A stretch of DNA of 11,982 nucleotides from Actinomycetota bacterium (GCA_002712415.1 PATO01000037.1:1-11982), one strand, 5' to 3'; counted from the stretch's first letter, positions 1-6,860 are shown. Program-made: numbers and translations. The notes: a model not told the origin generated them from the sequence alone.

Positions 1-467
1 TCCCCCAAATTTGCAAGTATCGCTCCGTAAAGGAGTATCTGGACAAGCAAAGGAATATTGCGAAGAGTTTCTACAAAGATTGCGCCTACTTTTTTCACAA
101 GCCAGTTATTTGACAGCCGGGCTAAACCGACAATTAATCCCAGCAGCGTGGCGAAAAAGATCCCTGCGGTAGCTAGACGGATCGTGTTTACCATTCCCAC
201 CCATAATGCTCGACCTCCTGTGGAAGGCCTAGTATCAATACCCTCAGACAGGTTTATGCCCGGATCAACACTTAAGAAATCAAAACCTGTTGAAATATTT
301 CGCGCAGTGAGATTATCACGGGCCTGACTTGAGAGAAACCAGAGAGCGAAGATCACCAAAGCAAGTGCGCCTATTTGGAATAGCCACTTAACGACAATAG
401 CGTCTCGGTAAAACGGTGGTTTCTGGTGATGATAATTTGAGGTGCTTTCCTCTGCTGTGATGCTCAC
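1..467 (-). CDS. aapQ: Amino-acid ABC transporter permease, AapQ/HisM type (partial, N-terminal 155 residues)
   Basis: This is an inner-membrane permease subunit of a polar amino-acid ABC importer. The gene enters from position 467 and runs off the left edge, so only about 155 residues are visible. The start is GTG at 467, with an AGGGG ribosome site at 475-479; an ATG five bases upstream meets a stop after one codon. Residues about 24-46 form a first membrane helix and about 88-117 a second. Between them is an external loop containing 'NISTGFDFL', which is typical of AapQ proteins. The segment 'VETLRNIPLLVQ' near residue 132 is the conserved motif of amino-acid permeases of the HisM family. 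It lies 155 bases downstream of the binding-protein gene on the same strand, with a terminator between them. The remaining importer genes (second permease, ATPase) would be expected beyond the left edge, which I infer and cannot see. Confidence 0.93.
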   Translation of the reverse strand, partial: MSITAEESTSNYHHQKPPFYRDAIVVKWLFQIGALALVIFALWFLSSQARDNLTARNISTGFDFLSVDPGINLSEGIDTRPSTGGRALWVGMVNTIRLATAGIFFATLLGLIVGLARLSNNWLVKKVGAIFVETLRNIPLLVQILLYGAILANLG

Positions 468-532
468 TGCATAACCCCTGATATTTAATCTACTTTTGAC
501 ATATTAATACTGATTTGAATATTCCGTTGGAG

Positions 533-547
533 CCCAAGCTATTTGGG
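533..547 (-). repeat. Small inverted repeat just past the terminator
   Basis: CCCAA (533-537) and TTGGG (543-547) are separated by five bases. The repeat sits immediately downstream of the terminator's T run on the minus strand. It is a five-base-pair stem only, so it may be chance or a weak RNA structure in the leader of aapQ. No function can be assigned. Confidence 0.3.
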
Positions 548-593
548 ACAAAAAAGAAGTGACTCCGGAGCGCATCTGATGCACTCCGGAGCC
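548..593 (-). terminator. Rho-independent-type terminator between aapJ and aapQ
   Basis: The arms 561-576 and 578-593 are inverted repeats of 16 bases that pair with two G-U type mismatches; the core is CTCCGGAG. The innermost bases must open to form a loop. Reading on the minus strand, the stem is followed three bases later by a run of T with one interruption (548-557). The plus-strand side also has a T run (601-607, seven T), so the structure could work in both directions. It begins 29 bases past the aapJ stop codon. It probably gives partial termination, so that binding protein is made in excess over the membrane subunits, as is known for many ABC importers; the partial nature is inferred. 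Confidence 0.85.
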
Positions 594-622
594 TCAACTA
601 TTTTTTTATGCTTTTCCGCTAC

Positions 623-1729
623 TTAGCGTGCGGGTGGTGCATAGATGAGTCCACCGTCTTCCCATCCTGCGTTGGATGATCCTTCACGTGTTAGCCCAAC
701 TGGGTTTAAGTTACGTGAGTAGATTTCGTCATAGTTACCAACTTGGCTTATGACTTGCTGGAATGCGTCAGCTGATAGTCCCATTAGGGATTGCAGTTCG
801 CCTTCTCCACCCATAAGTCTTTGTGCCTCTGCATCGTATGAGTCATTACCTACAACGCTTGACGCATTGCTTGAGTTGATTCCTTTTTCTGAAGCGATGA
901 TAGTTGCGTAAACAGTCCAGTTAACAACGTCTGCCCATTGGCTATCATTTTGTCCATAAGTTGGACCTAATGGCTCTTTGGAAATAGGTGCCCCTGGGAA
1001 TATTACCCATTCTGCACCTTCAGGTTGTTGCTGAGCTTTTCGTCCAACAAGTGCTGAACCATCTGTTGTGACTACATCACATGCGCCAGAGATGAAGTTA
1101 TCGGTAACGATATCAAAATCTTCATATGTTTGAAGGTTGATTGTAATACCAGCTGCTTCTGCTGCGTCACCAATATTTTTCTCTGTTGTTGTTCCTGCGT
1201 TTGTGCAAATGGTCGCTCCATCAAGGTCTGCGACTGTGCTGGATCCGGAAAATCCATCAGATGCTTTACCCATTAGTTGCTGACCGTCGTAATAGGTTGT
1301 TGGACCAAAGTCCATTCCCACGTCAGTGTCGCGACTTTGAGTCCATGTTGTATTACGCATTAGAACGTCAATATCTCCTGATTGAACAGCAGTAAATCGT
1401 TCAGCTGCTGTCAAAGCAACAAAGTTTACGGCTTCTGCGTCACCAAGCACTGCTGCAGCTACTGCGCGGCAGAAATCAGCATCAAATCCGACCATCTTGC
1501 CTGCTGGATCTAATGTTGAGAATGCAACTGCTGCTCCAGAGACACCACAGTTTAGGGTTCCTCTTTCTTTAACAGTTTCAAGAAGGCTTCCGCCTTCTGC
1601 AGTCAATGTGACTTCATCACTGCTACTTGCAGAGCTGTCTCCTCCATCATCGTCGCCACAGGCCGCGGCTACGAGGGTGAATGCAAACAGAACGGCGAGT
1701 AGCTTGATTAGCTTACTCTTGTGAGTCAT
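623..1729 (-). CDS. aapJ: General L-amino-acid ABC transporter substrate-binding lipoprotein (AapJ type)
   Basis: This extracytoplasmic receptor binds amino acids and delivers them to the permease encoded next to it. I place the start at ATG 1729 (368 residues) rather than the in-frame TTG at 1750, because a strong GGGAGGA ribosome site (1735-1741) lies five bases before ATG 1729 and inside the longer version. Residues 4-9 are basic, 10-20 hydrophobic, and A-A-A-C24 is a lipobox, followed by an acidic, serine-rich linker. The family signatures are in order: 'GTLNCGVSG' (58-66), 'GFDADFCRAV' (81-90), 'RNTTWTQSRDTD' with R125, which by family analogy grips the substrate carboxylate, 'TTDGSAL' with D223 for the amino group, 'ISKEPLGP' (249-256), and a C-terminal 'GGLIYAPPAR'. 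This ending is characteristic of AapJ. It is the first gene of the importer operon, with a leader hairpin upstream and a terminator downstream. Substrate specificity cannot be read from sequence beyond general L-amino acids. Confidence 0.95.
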   Translation of the reverse strand: MTHKSKLIKLLAVLFAFTLVAAACGDDDGGDSSASSSDEVTLTAEGGSLLETVKERGTLNCGVSGAAVAFSTLDPAGKMVGFDADFCRAVAAAVLGDAEAVNFVALTAAERFTAVQSGDIDVLMRNTTWTQSRDTDVGMDFGPTTYYDGQQLMGKASDGFSGSSTVADLDGATICTNAGTTTEKNIGDAAEAAGITINLQTYEDFDIVTDNFISGACDVVTTDGSALVGRKAQQQPEGAEWVIFPGAPISKEPLGPTYGQNDSQWADVVNWTVYATIIASEKGINSSNASSVVGNDSYDAEAQRLMGGEGELQSLMGLSADAFQQVISQVGNYDEIYSRNLNPVGLTREGSSNAGWEDGGLIYAPPAR

Positions 1730-1734
1730 TTTAT

Positions 1735-1741
1735 TCCTCCC
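1735..1741 (-). promoter_or_regulatory. Ribosome binding site of aapJ
   Basis: GGGAGGA lies on the minus strand five bases before ATG 1729. It decides the start codon. Its first base is directly next to the foot of the leader hairpin (1742-1785). Confidence 0.85.
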
Positions 1742-1785
1742 ATATCGCAAATAGGTTGATGGGCTATCCCATCAGGTTGCGATAT
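1742..1785 (-). promoter_or_regulatory. Nested hairpin in the aapJ leader, abutting the ribosome site
   Basis: Two perfect inverted repeats are nested. The outer arms ATATCGCAA and TTGCGATAT (1777-1785 with 1742-1750) give nine base pairs. The inner arms TGATGGG and CCCATCA (1768-1774 with 1757-1763) give seven base pairs around a four-base loop. An asymmetric internal loop of two and six bases separates them. In the minus-strand transcript the foot of the outer stem is directly followed by the ribosome site. It could control translation or protect the 5' end, or it could be a DNA operator. No known riboswitch class is recognised. Confidence 0.6.
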
Positions 1786-1892
1786 CTGTTCAATGTACAT
1801 CTTTTCTATTTACTTTGTTTGCAGAATTATTAATGTAATGTTTTTGTCACAAACTCAATTCTATATTCCACCTCAACTATGACCCCAGTGGG

Positions 1893-1898
1893 TAAGGT
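1893..1898 (+). promoter_or_regulatory. Candidate -10 box for leaderless serB
   Basis: TAAGGT fits TANNNT and is followed by exactly six bases and then GTG 1905, so transcription would begin at the start codon. The overlapping AAGG could instead act as a weak ribosome site, so the two readings compete. No clear -35 box is visible. Confidence 0.45.
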
Positions 1899-1904
1899 CA
1901 TTGT

Positions 1905-3089
1905 GTGTCACTTATACGTACGCTTTTGATTAGGGTTTCAGGACCCGATCAATTAGGGGTTTCAGCAGAATTATTTGAGGTGTTGTCCGCAATTGGTGCT
2001 GTTGTGAAAGACATTGAACAAATTGTTGTTCGCCGAAGGTTAACACTAGATGTATTGATTGAAGTAGATAAGAGCGATGATGCTTTAAAAGACCTACTTC
2101 TTTTTGGATATCAGAGAGGTTTGCACATTGATGTTGAAGAGGTTCATGGCGAACCGACCGAATACACTGAACAATGTGTGGTTACTCTAATCGGTAGAGA
2201 TATCACTCCTAGCCAACTCATGCTGGCTACGCGAACAATCTCCAATAATGAGGGAAATATTGATCGGATAATTCGCCTTTCACGCTATCCAGTAATGAGT
2301 TATGAACTCGCCGTGAATGGTGGGAAACTAGATGAAATTAAACAAGGGCTTTTGCAGGTAGCTTCGGAAACGCCAGAATTAGATATAGCAGTTCAGCCTT
2401 TAAATCTGAGCCGAAAAGCTAAGCGTTTAGTTGTACTTGATGTGGACTCAACGCTTATTCAGAATGAAGTTATTGATTTATTGGCGGAACAAGCGGGTTG
2501 TGGCGCTGAGGTTTCAAATATCACTGAGTTAGCGATGAGAGGTGAAATAGATTTTGAAGAGTCTCTTCGGCAGAGGGTCAGCCTTCTCGAAGGCTTAGAT
2601 GAGCTTGGGGTTGAAAGGGCTTGGCAAAATTTGAAACTGACTCCTGGAGCCAGAACATTTTGTCGGACACTTGGAAGACTTGGGTTTACAACAGCGCTAG
2701 TAAGTGGAGGGTTTTCAATTTTTGCTGAACGTCTTCAACGTGAACTCAATATCAAGCATGCCAGAGCAAATGAGCTTGAGATCGTTGGAGGCCGTCTGAC
2801 AGGTCGAGTTGTTGGTCCTATCGTGACTCGCGAATCGAAGGCTAACTTTCTGCGCGAAATCGCTGAGATAGAGGGGGTGCCGATTGATCAGACTGTCGCT
2901 GTTGGAGATGGCGCAAATGACCTTGATATGTTGACTATCGCTGGGTTGGGCATTGCATTTAATGCAAAGCCAATAGTTCAGGATGCGGCTAATACAACTT
3001 TAAGAGTTCCTTATTTAGATGCAATTCTATTTATGTTGGGCGTTTCTCGTCAAGAGGTTGAAGCGGCTGACTCGTCAGATTTGCCTTGA
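1905..3089 (+). CDS. serB: Phosphoserine phosphatase with tandem ACT domains (SerB)
   Basis: It hydrolyses O-phospho-L-serine to serine, the last step of the phosphorylated serine pathway, in the cytoplasm. There are 394 residues. Residues about 4-80 and 88-165 form two ACT-like regulatory domains. The first starts with 'LLIRVSGPDQLGVSAELFEVL', shown here as its key part 'VSGPDQLGV'. Residues about 173-380 are a HAD-superfamily phosphatase. All four HAD motifs are intact: nucleophile D179 and acid/base D181 in 'DVDST', S267 in 'VSGG', K312 in 'RESKANF', and 'GDGANDLDM' (334-342) for magnesium. Two ACT domains ahead of the catalytic domain is the layout of mycobacterial and related SerB2 proteins, where amino acids such as serine can regulate activity; that is family knowledge. 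The start is GTG 1905, which places the first ACT strand correctly. It faces away from aapJ and ends seven bases from the convergent next gene. Confidence 0.95.
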   Translation: MSLIRTLLIRVSGPDQLGVSAELFEVLSAIGAVVKDIEQIVVRRRLTLDVLIEVDKSDDALKDLLLFGYQRGLHIDVEEVHGEPTEYTEQCVVTLIGRDITPSQLMLATRTISNNEGNIDRIIRLSRYPVMSYELAVNGGKLDEIKQGLLQVASETPELDIAVQPLNLSRKAKRLVVLDVDSTLIQNEVIDLLAEQAGCGAEVSNITELAMRGEIDFEESLRQRVSLLEGLDELGVERAWQNLKLTPGARTFCRTLGRLGFTTALVSGGFSIFAERLQRELNIKHARANELEIVGGRLTGRVVGPIVTRESKANFLREIAEIEGVPIDQTVAVGDGANDLDMLTIAGLGIAFNAKPIVQDAANTTLRVPYLDAILFMLGVSRQEVEAADSSDLP

Positions 3090-3096
3090 CTGGTCC

Positions 3097-4029
3097 CTAT
3101 TCGCAGTCATAGGCTAACCGAAAACCCAAATGCCCCATTGCACTTGTAGGCGTGGTTGAACTCCTTGCCGCAGGTCGGTATCTGTTGCAATATGATTCAT
3201 GACATAAGTATGAGCCTCCTTTAATCACTTTATTTGTGCCCGTGGGAGGTCCTATTGGGTTTTCTAATCTTGGTTCACGTTTGTTCGTGAACCAGTCTTG
3301 ACACCATTCCCAGGTGTTCCCTGTCATCTCATACAAATCAAATTTATTTGGTGGGTATGAGCCGACTGGAGCTGTTCCGTACCATCCATCATCCTCAAGG
3401 TTCTTATCTGGGAATGATCCTTGCCATACATTCATCAGATGCTCACCATCTGGAGTCAGCTGATTTCCCCATGGGAATATTGTTTCGGAGGACCCTGCTG
3501 CTGCAGCGTATTCCCACTCTGCTTCTGTGGGGAGCCTTCCCCCACACCAATTCGCATAGGACACGGCATCGTTCCATGAGATTTGCACCACTGGATGATT
3601 GAGCTTTCCCTCTATTGTTGACTGTGGACCTTCGGGAGATTTCCAGTTCGCGCCAAAGACCTGACGCCACCAAGGTGCTCCTTGGACTCCTCTGGTATCT
3701 TCGAAGTCATCGGGCAGTAGTCCGCCAAATACGAAAGACCAACCTATCTCTTCTGCTTCAGTGACATATCCGGTGGCATCAACAAAAGTCATAAATTTTT
3801 GATTAGTTATAGAGTACTTATCAATTAGAAAAGGCGAGAGGAACACTTCCGTTGTGAATTCCTCCCCATCCTGAGGGTAAGCAAGTTCGTAGTTGGAACC
3901 TAATCTAAATGGTCCACCCGTCAGTTCCGCTTTCTCAATATTTGCCGAGGATGTTTTTCCCGTGCTTCTATCATTGATACTTGTCTTTTCAGTCCGCTGG
4001 GGAGCACAACAGGAATTATCTTTGTTCAT
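3097..4029 (-). CDS. Formylglycine-generating enzyme (FGE/SUMF1 family)
   Basis: FGE converts a cysteine in type I sulfatases into the catalytic formylglycine, using oxygen and copper. The 310-residue protein has the family landmarks in order: 'GGPFRLGS' (38-45), 'FLIDKYSITNQKF' (67-79), 'NHPVVQISWNDA' (144-155), 'GRLPTEAEWEYAAAAG' (164-179), 'EMTGNTWEWCQDW' (234-246), and 'GGSYLCHESYCNRYRPAARS' (271-290). The last contains C276 and C281, which match the copper-binding catalytic cysteine pair of SUMF1 in spacing and surroundings. Many FGE-fold proteins lack that pair, so this one is likely a true FGE. The N-terminus carries a 'CCAPQR' motif (7-12) before a low-complexity linker. No signal peptide is seen. 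No sulfatase gene lies in the window, so the client is elsewhere. The start has no ribosome site; a TAAACT box lies eight bases before the ATG, so it may be leaderless. Confidence 0.92.
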   Translation of the reverse strand: MNKDNSCCAPQRTEKTSINDRSTGKTSSANIEKAELTGGPFRLGSNYELAYPQDGEEFTTEVFLSPFLIDKYSITNQKFMTFVDATGYVTEAEEIGWSFVFGGLLPDDFEDTRGVQGAPWWRQVFGANWKSPEGPQSTIEGKLNHPVVQISWNDAVSYANWCGGRLPTEAEWEYAAAAGSSETIFPWGNQLTPDGEHLMNVWQGSFPDKNLEDDGWYGTAPVGSYPPNKFDLYEMTGNTWEWCQDWFTNKREPRLENPIGPPTGTNKVIKGGSYLCHESYCNRYRPAARSSTTPTSAMGHLGFRLAYDCE

Positions 4030-4037
4030 AGTCAGAT

Positions 4038-4043
4038 AGTTTA
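4038..4043 (-). promoter_or_regulatory. Possible -10 box for the FGE gene
   Basis: TAAACT on the minus strand fits TANNNT and ends eight bases before ATG 4029, where no ribosome site is visible. The spacing is two bases longer than in the clearer cases in this window, so the call is weak. Confidence 0.3.
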
Positions 4044-4100
4044 GCCGTTCAACAATGCTGATTCTTCTCGGAGTCCATTCTGAAAAACAGGTCTTTCAGG

Positions 4101-4106
4101 TAGTTT
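4101..4106 (+). promoter_or_regulatory. Candidate -10 box for the leaderless class V PLP enzyme gene
   Basis: TAGTTT fits TANNNT and is followed by exactly six bases and GTG 4113. No good ribosome site precedes the GTG. It shares an 83-base divergent intergenic region with the FGE promoter. Confidence 0.45.
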
Positions 4107-4112
4107 AGATGT

Positions 4113-5351
4113 GTGGTTTCGCTTGATCTTGAATTTGTACGCTCTCATTTTCCCGCTTTTACTCATCCTGACTCTAGCCAGTGGGCACATCTTGAAAATG
4201 CTGGAGGTAGTTATGTTCCCAACCAGGTAATTAGTATTTTGCAGGACTTTTACACCAGCTCAAAGGTTCAACCATATTGGAAGTTCGGGCCTTCAGCGAA
4301 GGCTGGTCAAGCTATGGACAGGGCTGTGGAAGTTATTCCTGCTACTTTCAACGCGAGCCCGAATGAAGTACATTTTGGTCCCTCAACTTCACAAAACACG
4401 TATGTTCTAGCTAATGCTTTGCGACCTGATTGGGACTCGGGGGACAACATTATCGTCACGAATCAGGACCACGAAGCAAATATAGGGGCTTGGCGCAGAC
4501 TAGAGGAAACTGGAATTGAAGTCAGGGAATGGAGGGTAAATCCGGAAACTGGATTACTTGACATAGATCAACTTGCTCAACTCATTTGCAGCAAGACCCG
4601 ACTGGTAGCTGTGACCCATGCATCAAATCTTGCGGCGACCATAAATCCGTTGTGTACTATCGCTGAGTTGGTCCACGGTGTAGGAGGTTTATTAGTTGCT
4701 GATGGCGTCTCATTTGCCCCTCATGCCGCCATTGATGTTCAAGAATTAAATTGCGATATTTATTTATACAGCACATACAAAACGTACGGACCTCATTTAG
4801 GGCTGATGTTCGCATCCGAGAATATCTCCCACAAAGTAACTAACCAAGGCCACTTTTTTAATGCAGATAAGCCTACCTATCGGTTAACTCCTGCAGGTCC
4901 TGATCATGCCTCAGTAGCAGCTTGCGCTGGAATGGTTGACTACTACGAAGATATATATCATCACCACTTCCAGTCAGGTTCGGAAAATTTACGAGAACGT
5001 CTTGAAAAGGTTTTTCAACTGTTCGGAGAACACGAGGAACAACTTATGGAACCACTTATTAATTACATTTTGTCAAGAGAAGATTTCCGACTTATTGGAA
5101 CAAACTCAAAGAGCCGGATCAAAAGAGCACCGACGGTTGCATTTCATTCGTACACAAAATCAAGCGAAGCAATTTATGACTCTCTAGTTAACGCTAAAGT
5201 CTCTTGCGGCCATGGAAATTTTTATGCCCATCGTTTGACTGAAGCGGTGGGTTTAAACGCAGAAGATGGAGTGGTTCGTTTATCAATGGTTCACTACAAC
5301 ACAATGGACGAAGTTACTCGAGCTATTGAGGCTCTTCAGTCAATAAATTAA
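4113..5351 (+). CDS. Class V aminotransferase-fold PLP enzyme, cysteine-desulfurase-like (non-canonical)
   Basis: This is a fold-type I PLP protein of 412 residues related to NifS/SufS and most like the 'cysteine desulfurase-like' subgroup. Visible elements are 'LENAGGSYVP' near residue 27, the phosphate-cup 'GPSTSQNT' (89-96), 'NQDHEAN' with H120 that stacks on PLP, 'VTHASNLAATINP' (167-179), 'VADGVSFAPH' with D197 pairing the pyridine nitrogen, and the Schiff-base lysine K223 in 'STYKTYGPHLG'. The C-terminal 'VRLSMVHYNTMDEV' matches the SufS tail. However, where SufS has Gly-His-His-Cys this protein has Gly-His-Gly-Asn (N369), so the desulfurase cysteine is absent; C365 is four residues earlier. 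A true sulfur-transfer role is therefore unlikely, and the substrate is unknown. The start GTG 4113 fits the N-terminal family motif. The stop overlaps the convergent ogt stop by four bases. Confidence 0.88.
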   Translation: MVSLDLEFVRSHFPAFTHPDSSQWAHLENAGGSYVPNQVISILQDFYTSSKVQPYWKFGPSAKAGQAMDRAVEVIPATFNASPNEVHFGPSTSQNTYVLANALRPDWDSGDNIIVTNQDHEANIGAWRRLEETGIEVREWRVNPETGLLDIDQLAQLICSKTRLVAVTHASNLAATINPLCTIAELVHGVGGLLVADGVSFAPHAAIDVQELNCDIYLYSTYKTYGPHLGLMFASENISHKVTNQGHFFNADKPTYRLTPAGPDHASVAACAGMVDYYEDIYHHHFQSGSENLRERLEKVFQLFGEHEEQLMEPLINYILSREDFRLIGTNSKSRIKRAPTVAFHSYTKSSEAIYDSLVNAKVSCGHGNFYAHRLTEAVGLNAEDGVVRLSMVHYNTMDEVTRAIEALQSIN

Positions 5352-5848
5352 AGATTGGCTCGCTCATGGTTTATGAGAAACTCCTTTATATATAGTTGGT
5401 CGGTTCCTCCGGCGTAGCCTCTCAACTTACCGTCTGAACCTATGACGCGATGACACGGCAAAATTATTGGTAACGGGTTCAGTGCGTTTGCAGATCCTAC
5501 TGGTCGTGCTCCGTTTGGAACCCCAACGGCTTTTGCTTGTTGCCCATATGTCACTGTCTCTCCGTAGTTGATACTGCACAAGGACATCCATGCTTTGACC
5601 TGAAATGGCGTGCCTTCCGGCTCTAAAGGTAAAGAAAATACCTTCCGCTTTCCTAGAAAATAGTCCTCCAACTGCTCGGCGCATTGTAGCAAAAGTGGTA
5701 TTTCCTTTGATTCTAAATCGTGACTCAACCTGGCACTAAGGGATTGCGTCGGAAGAATAACCTGCTTTAAATTATCTGCCGTACTTACGAAACGAATACT
5801 TCCTATGGGGCTACAAAACTTGGATGTGAACAACACAATGGGTATCAA
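5348..5848 (-). CDS. ogt: Methylated-DNA-[protein]-cysteine S-methyltransferase (Ogt type)
   Basis: This suicide DNA-repair protein transfers the alkyl group from O6-alkylguanine to its own cysteine. It has 166 residues, normal for Ogt. Residues about 1-75 are the variable N-terminal domain, and about 80-166 the DNA-binding and transfer domain. The active site is 'PCHRVIGSDG' with acceptor C132. Just before it, 'GARPVGSANALNPLPI' carries the arginine finger (R115) and the active-site asparagine region. 'LRGYAGG' (142-148) and the C-terminal 'KEFLINHE' also fit. There is no Ada-type activator domain, so it is not a self-regulating Ada protein. The start is uncertain: TTG 5848 has only a weak GAGAAAG before it, and an in-frame GTG lies at 5836. 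It is divergent from the flavoprotein gene and overlaps the PLP-enzyme stop by four bases. Confidence 0.93.
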   Translation of the reverse strand: MIPIVLFTSKFCSPIGSIRFVSTADNLKQVILPTQSLSARLSHDLESKEIPLLLQCAEQLEDYFLGKRKVFSLPLEPEGTPFQVKAWMSLCSINYGETVTYGQQAKAVGVPNGARPVGSANALNPLPIILPCHRVIGSDGKLRGYAGGTDQLYIKEFLINHERANL

Positions 5849-5859
5849 CTTTCTCGATC

Positions 5860-5865
5860 ATAATA
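5860..5865 (-). promoter_or_regulatory. Possible -10 box for ogt
   Basis: TATTAT on the minus strand is one base from the TATAAT consensus. TTGCAG lies 18 bases upstream (5884-5889) and keeps the TTG of a -35 box. The expected transcript start would leave a very short leader before TTG 5848. The -35 match is poor. Confidence 0.3.
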
Positions 5866-5900
5866 TGCGTTAATCTCACGAATCTGCAATTGTTAGGGAC

Positions 5901-5908
5901 TATAAACT
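5901..5908 (+). promoter_or_regulatory. Possible -10 region for the nitronate-monooxygenase-like gene
   Basis: TATAAACT lies 16 bases before ATG 5925 in the 76-base divergent region. Between them is a clear ribosome site, AGAGGTG (5914-5920). No convincing -35 box is seen. Confidence 0.35.
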
Positions 5909-5924
5909 GCGACAGAGGTGATGT

Positions 5925-6860
5925 ATGACTACCCATTCACTATTTGATAACCGAGTAAGTAAGGATCTTGGAGTTTCAATTCCAATTCTTCAAGCGCCGA
6001 TGGGATGGATTGCTCGGTCACAATTAGCATCAGCGGTTTCAAGATCTGGGGCATGTGGAATTATTGAAACGTCGTCGGGAGAGTTAGACGTGGTTAAAGA
6101 AGAAATGCGGACTATGAAAGATCTCGGCTTGCCTTTTGGTGTCAATATTGCGCAAGCATTTGTTCGAGATCCAACTATTGCTGAATTTGTGATTGATCAA
6201 GGAGTTAAATTCGTAACGACATCAGCAGGCTCACCAACTAAATATACCGAGGTTCTAAAGAGTGCCGGACTAACGGTTTACCATGTCGTCCCAACTCTTC
6301 ATGCAGCTTTGAAAGCAGTTGAAGCAGGAGTAGACGGGTTAGTTGTCGAAGGTGGTGAAGGAGGAGGTTTTAAGAGCCCTACTCCTGTGTCAACGATGGT
6401 GTTATTACCGCTCATTCGTGATTATGTTGATGTGCCTATCATCGCTGCCGGAGGAATAAGTGATGGTAGAACAATGGCTGCAGCGTTTGCTTTAGGTGCT
6501 GAAGGAGTTCAGATGGGTACACAAATGTTGTCGTGTTTAGAATCCCCAGTCCACATGAATTGGAAAGAAACTATCGTCAATGCACGCGAAACAGATACCA
6601 TTTTCCTCAATCAGAAGCACTCCCCTGCTCTTCGGGCTCTTCGCACCGAGCGATCTGAACGATTAGCTGATATGGAGGAAAATATTTTCGGGGAATTCGG
6701 CGATCCACAGAAGCTATATTTCGGGGGAGATATGACCGCCGCTATTGCTTTAAGTGGTCAAGTCGCCGGAAGAATTGACGCCATTAGACCAATTGCAGAA
6801 ATTATTGGCGAAACCGTTGAAGAATTTAGCGAAACGATTGACCGCTTGAGCGACGGTTAA
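5925..6860 (+). CDS. Nitronate monooxygenase-like FMN-dependent TIM-barrel protein
   Basis: The protein has 311 residues and the TIM-barrel fold of nitronate monooxygenases (2-nitropropane dioxygenase family), which oxidise alkyl nitronates with oxygen and FMN. The start 'LGVSIPILQAPMGWIA' (15-30) carries the family's FMN-contacting 'APMG'. 'GLPFGVNI' (68-75) is the second strand. 'VEGGEGGGF' (141-149) is the loop that in canonical members ends in the catalytic histidine (EAGGH). 'IIAAGGISDGR' (172-182) and 'GAEGVQMGTQML' (191-202) bind the FMN phosphate. The position of the catalytic His is Phe149 here, so nitronate oxidation by the usual base is doubtful. The protein may be a different FMN oxidoreductase of the same superfamily, which includes the enoyl-reductase FabK. 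The start ATG is fixed by an AGAGGTG ribosome site four bases upstream. It converges on the molybdoenzyme gene with a 14-base gap. Confidence 0.85.
   Translation: MTTHSLFDNRVSKDLGVSIPILQAPMGWIARSQLASAVSRSGACGIIETSSGELDVVKEEMRTMKDLGLPFGVNIAQAFVRDPTIAEFVIDQGVKFVTTSAGSPTKYTEVLKSAGLTVYHVVPTLHAALKAVEAGVDGLVVEGGEGGGFKSPTPVSTMVLLPLIRDYVDVPIIAAGGISDGRTMAAAFALGAEGVQMGTQMLSCLESPVHMNWKETIVNARETDTIFLNQKHSPALRALRTERSERLADMEENIFGEFGDPQKLYFGGDMTAAIALSGQVAGRIDAIRPIAEIIGETVEEFSETIDRLSDG

Noticed and set aside
58-327. Plus-strand ORF opposite the permease
   Set aside because: The minus strand encodes a clear permease in this region. The plus-strand translation resembles nothing and is a shadow.
1186-1724. Plus-strand and minus-strand ORFs overlapping aapJ
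   Set aside because: They are alternate-frame readings of a confidently identified binding protein, without ribosome sites or domain features.
1729-1750. Longer aapJ start at TTG 1750
   Set aside because: It would place the strong ribosome site inside the coding region and add seven residues before a normal lipoprotein signal.
3097-5351. FGE plus PLP enzyme as a two-gene modification system (for example a RiPP-like or sulfur system)
   Set aside because: There is no precursor peptide, transporter or sulfatase nearby, the genes are divergent, and the strand-alternating layout makes neighbourhood weak evidence here.
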